From Phellopilus nigrolimitatus (Eukaryota; Basidiomycota; Agaricomycetes; Hymenochaetales; Hymenochaetaceae), in contig JAJOHG010000631.1 of NCBI GenBank assembly GCA_021029095.1, forward strand, positions 1-10,450: a stretch of 10,450 nucleotides of DNA. The letters are read 5' to 3'. A model generated the notes under the pieces. That model was not told the origin of the DNA. It saw only the letters and a program-made list of their open reading frames with translations, and did not search any database. Every line of letters begins with the position of its first letter. The first letter of the stretch is position 1. Below are positions 9,130 through 10,450 of the stretch, piece by piece. A program made the translations under genes and the position numbers.

Positions 9130-9570
9130 CGACACGCGGGGAGAGAGGCGAAGGACGGATATAATGATAACAGTGCCATCGTCAGAACGGTATATTGCCA
9201 TGAATAATGCCTCAAGCACATACCTGACAAACGATTATCCACGACGTCCCCATTCTTCCTATGAGTCAAGTCCGTAGTCGCTTCGCTGCTCGTGACGAGC
9301 AAGATAGGAGTCCACAACAATGGCGCAATCATAGAACTTGCCTCGAACATTTATCGGACACTACCTACTATCCACTGATTAAGTCCGATGAAACGGTACT
9401 TAGAGATCCATACAAACGTTCCGCAGAATGACAGGAAGCAAAGTGTTAAGACAAGGGTATTATAGCACAGATAAACAAACCAGTTGGAACCGTATCGACA
9501 TGTGGGATGAAGATAATCGTATTCGTGGGAAAGGAAGTTGTATGGGCGTCTCGAATCGCGGCACGTACTG

Positions 9571-9582
9571 ACTTAGCTAAGT
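9571..9582. repeat. 12-base perfect palindrome
   Basis: ACTTAGCTAAGT reads the same on both strands. It is about 220 bases upstream of the first possible DCN1 start, so a binding site is conceivable, but no known factor site is recognised. Confidence 0.5.
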
Positions 9583-9801
9583 GCTTGAGAGCTGACCTTC
9601 CGCCTTGAGCTCGTCCAGAGCAGATTGCAGCACGATTCTCTTATTCTGGCGTCCAACCTACTTTCTTGGATATTTCCTAGCTCAGCATCCCTCTTCATAG
9701 CCTCACTGCTTGTCTTTATCGTCTATCGTCCGTGCAAGAAACTTGCGACTCGGAAGAAGGGAGGCTCGAGTTTGGTGTCATAGATTCAAACACGATGGTA
9801 T

Positions 9802-9905
9802 GTAATGTCTAAATAGGATTATGGCGGTGGCGCGCAGCAGGACTGCCGACATATGGACTTACAGCGTGATGTGCTGACACAGTTTCATGTTCAATATGTG
9901 TACAG
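9802..9905 (+). other. Possible first intron of the DCN1-like gene
   Basis: A CTGAC branch-like site at 9874-9878 sits 27 bases before TACAG at 9901-9905, a good fungal branch-to-acceptor layout. The exon after it would start in the DCN1 frame with a phase-1 codon. The ATG at 9795 has a good start context (A at -3, G at +4), and ATG GTA T followed by GTAATG supplies a phase-1 donor. This model starts the protein MVFEIIEEQ. The stronger-looking donor GTATGT at 9798 is phase 0 and fits only a weak acceptor ending at 9943. This is inference from splice signals only. Confidence 0.35.
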
Positions 9906-10450
9906 TCGAAATCATCGAAGAGCAAGTCGCGGCGGATAGACAGCTTGAAGCTTATATCGCACAATTCTGCGGTGTTACAGGGGCTGCGTGAGTCCGTCTC
10001 AATATGCATTTCTATTGCTCCAAGTAAACTTGGTGTGGTGACATTGGTTTGCATTCACTTTCATCCGATCGTCCAATCACTATCCGGTCCTGCGTGTGCC
10101 CCACACCGTATCGGACTCTGAACTCATATTCGTTCCTCCCACTAGTACGAAGGATGCACGGAAGTTCATGGAGAAATACAAGCGGCTGGACGCTGCGATG
10201 GACAGCTACTACAACGACCCTAATCAATTTGGGGGAGCGTCATCGAAGAAGACAGACACGGACCGTGTAGCACGGCTCGGTGCACTGTTCGACAAGTACA
10301 AGGGTCTGTTTTCCACTATCGCTACCTTCCCGTACCCCCTCTCTGACATCTTGTATCTTTATACCTGCGACTACATTGCACTTGTGGATGGTGTTTTGCC
10401 GGATTGTTTATTATGGGCACTTGATATGCAGATCCGGACGGGGACGAGAT
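9887..10450 (+). CDS. DCN1-like protein (cullin neddylation co-factor), 5' part, spliced, truncated by window end
   Basis: Spliced exons 9887-9987, 10146-10303 and 10432-10450 (continuing beyond the window) give 92 residues. Residues about 20-62 look like the UBA-like domain of Dcn1/DCUN1D proteins: AQFCGVTGAATKDARKF, then KRLDAAMDSYYNDP. Residues 80-92, ALFDKYKDPDGDE, match the linker into the potentiating-neddylation (PONY) domain, which lies outside the window. Members of this family bind the NEDD8-conjugating enzyme Ubc12 and cullins and promote NEDD8 transfer to cullins, acting in nucleus and cytosol. Both splice junctions restore conserved residues (GC|T gives Ala34; G|AT gives Asp87), which strongly supports the model. 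The start is uncertain. The ATG at 9887 is the first after an in-frame TGA at 9875-9877, but its context is weak; 9896 is another choice, and 9795 is possible with an extra intron. The family is confident; the exact N-terminus is not. Confidence 0.85.
9988..10145 (+). other. Spliceosomal intron in the DCN1-like gene (phase 2)
   Basis: The donor is GTGAGT and the acceptor is CCCACTAG after a pyrimidine-rich stretch (ATTCGTTCCTCCC). A branch-site-like CTCAT lies at 10123-10127, next to CTGAA at 10118. The intron is 158 bases long. Reading through meets a stop at 10039, whereas removing it joins GVTGA to TKDARKF without breaking the family pattern. Confidence 0.85.
10304..10431 (+). other. Spliceosomal intron in the DCN1-like gene (phase 1)
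   Basis: The donor GTCTGT follows DKYK and the acceptor is GATATGCAG. Joining gives DKYKDPDGDE, the conserved run at this point in fungal Dcn1 proteins. Length is 128 bases. The donor is not the strongest consensus (GTCTGT), and no good branch site lies close to the acceptor; a CTGAC at 10342-10346 is far upstream. The protein match is the main evidence. Confidence 0.8.

Larger units (their letters stand above)
7361..9794. other. No recognisable gene between the copia relic and the DCN1-like gene
   Basis: Several short open stretches are visible but none is recognised. A 39-codon frame at 8463-8582 (+) starts MDKKVGVAVRTVRQDPE and is rich in charged residues. A 52-codon frame at 9450-9608 (+) contains GMKIIVFVGKEVVW. 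Minus-strand frames at 7656-7847, 8342-8548 and 9084-9350 look like chance; the last gets a proline run from the G tract. The 3' LTR of the copia element and the promoter of the DCN1-like gene should lie here, but neither could be defined by eye. Confidence 0.5.

Noticed and set aside
9084..9350. Minus-strand frame with a proline run
   Set aside because: The proline run comes from the 15-G tract on the other strand, and the rest has no recognisable domain.

Overview
The window looks like a piece of a filamentous fungal chromosome, most likely a basidiomycete. The best evidence is at the right edge. There, short exons separated by GT...AG introns of 128 and 158 bases encode the start of a DCN1-like cullin-neddylation protein, with a UBA-like region that closely resembles fungal members. 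No bacterial operon structure, tRNA or rRNA is visible.

Layout: (1) Positions 1 to about 5460 hold no gene I can recognise. Open frames are short, overlap in several frames and resemble no family I know; a few small repeats and one nested inverted repeat (4944-5026) stand out. (2) Positions 5467-7360 (+) hold a heavily decayed Ty1/copia-type retrotransposon pol. The order is a doubtful pre-integrase and zinc-site region, the integrase C-terminal half, reverse transcriptase blocks, the RT-RNase H junction and the start of RNase H. Blocks lie in all three frames, with in-frame stops and missing stretches. At least one stop falls on a tryptophan that copia proteins conserve. I could not find LTRs, a primer-binding site or gag. 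(3) Positions 7361-9790 are again without a recognisable gene; they contain two small hairpins, a 15-G run and a palindrome. (4) From about 9795 or 9887 to the right end lies the 5' part of the DCN1-like gene, which runs off the window.

The retroelement relic and the DCN1-like gene are not functionally linked. The picture is a gene-poor, repeat-decayed stretch next to a housekeeping gene. I did not find a convincing new biological system. The points most worth checking are the retroelement relic and its stop-codon pattern, and the 5' end of the DCN1-like gene.
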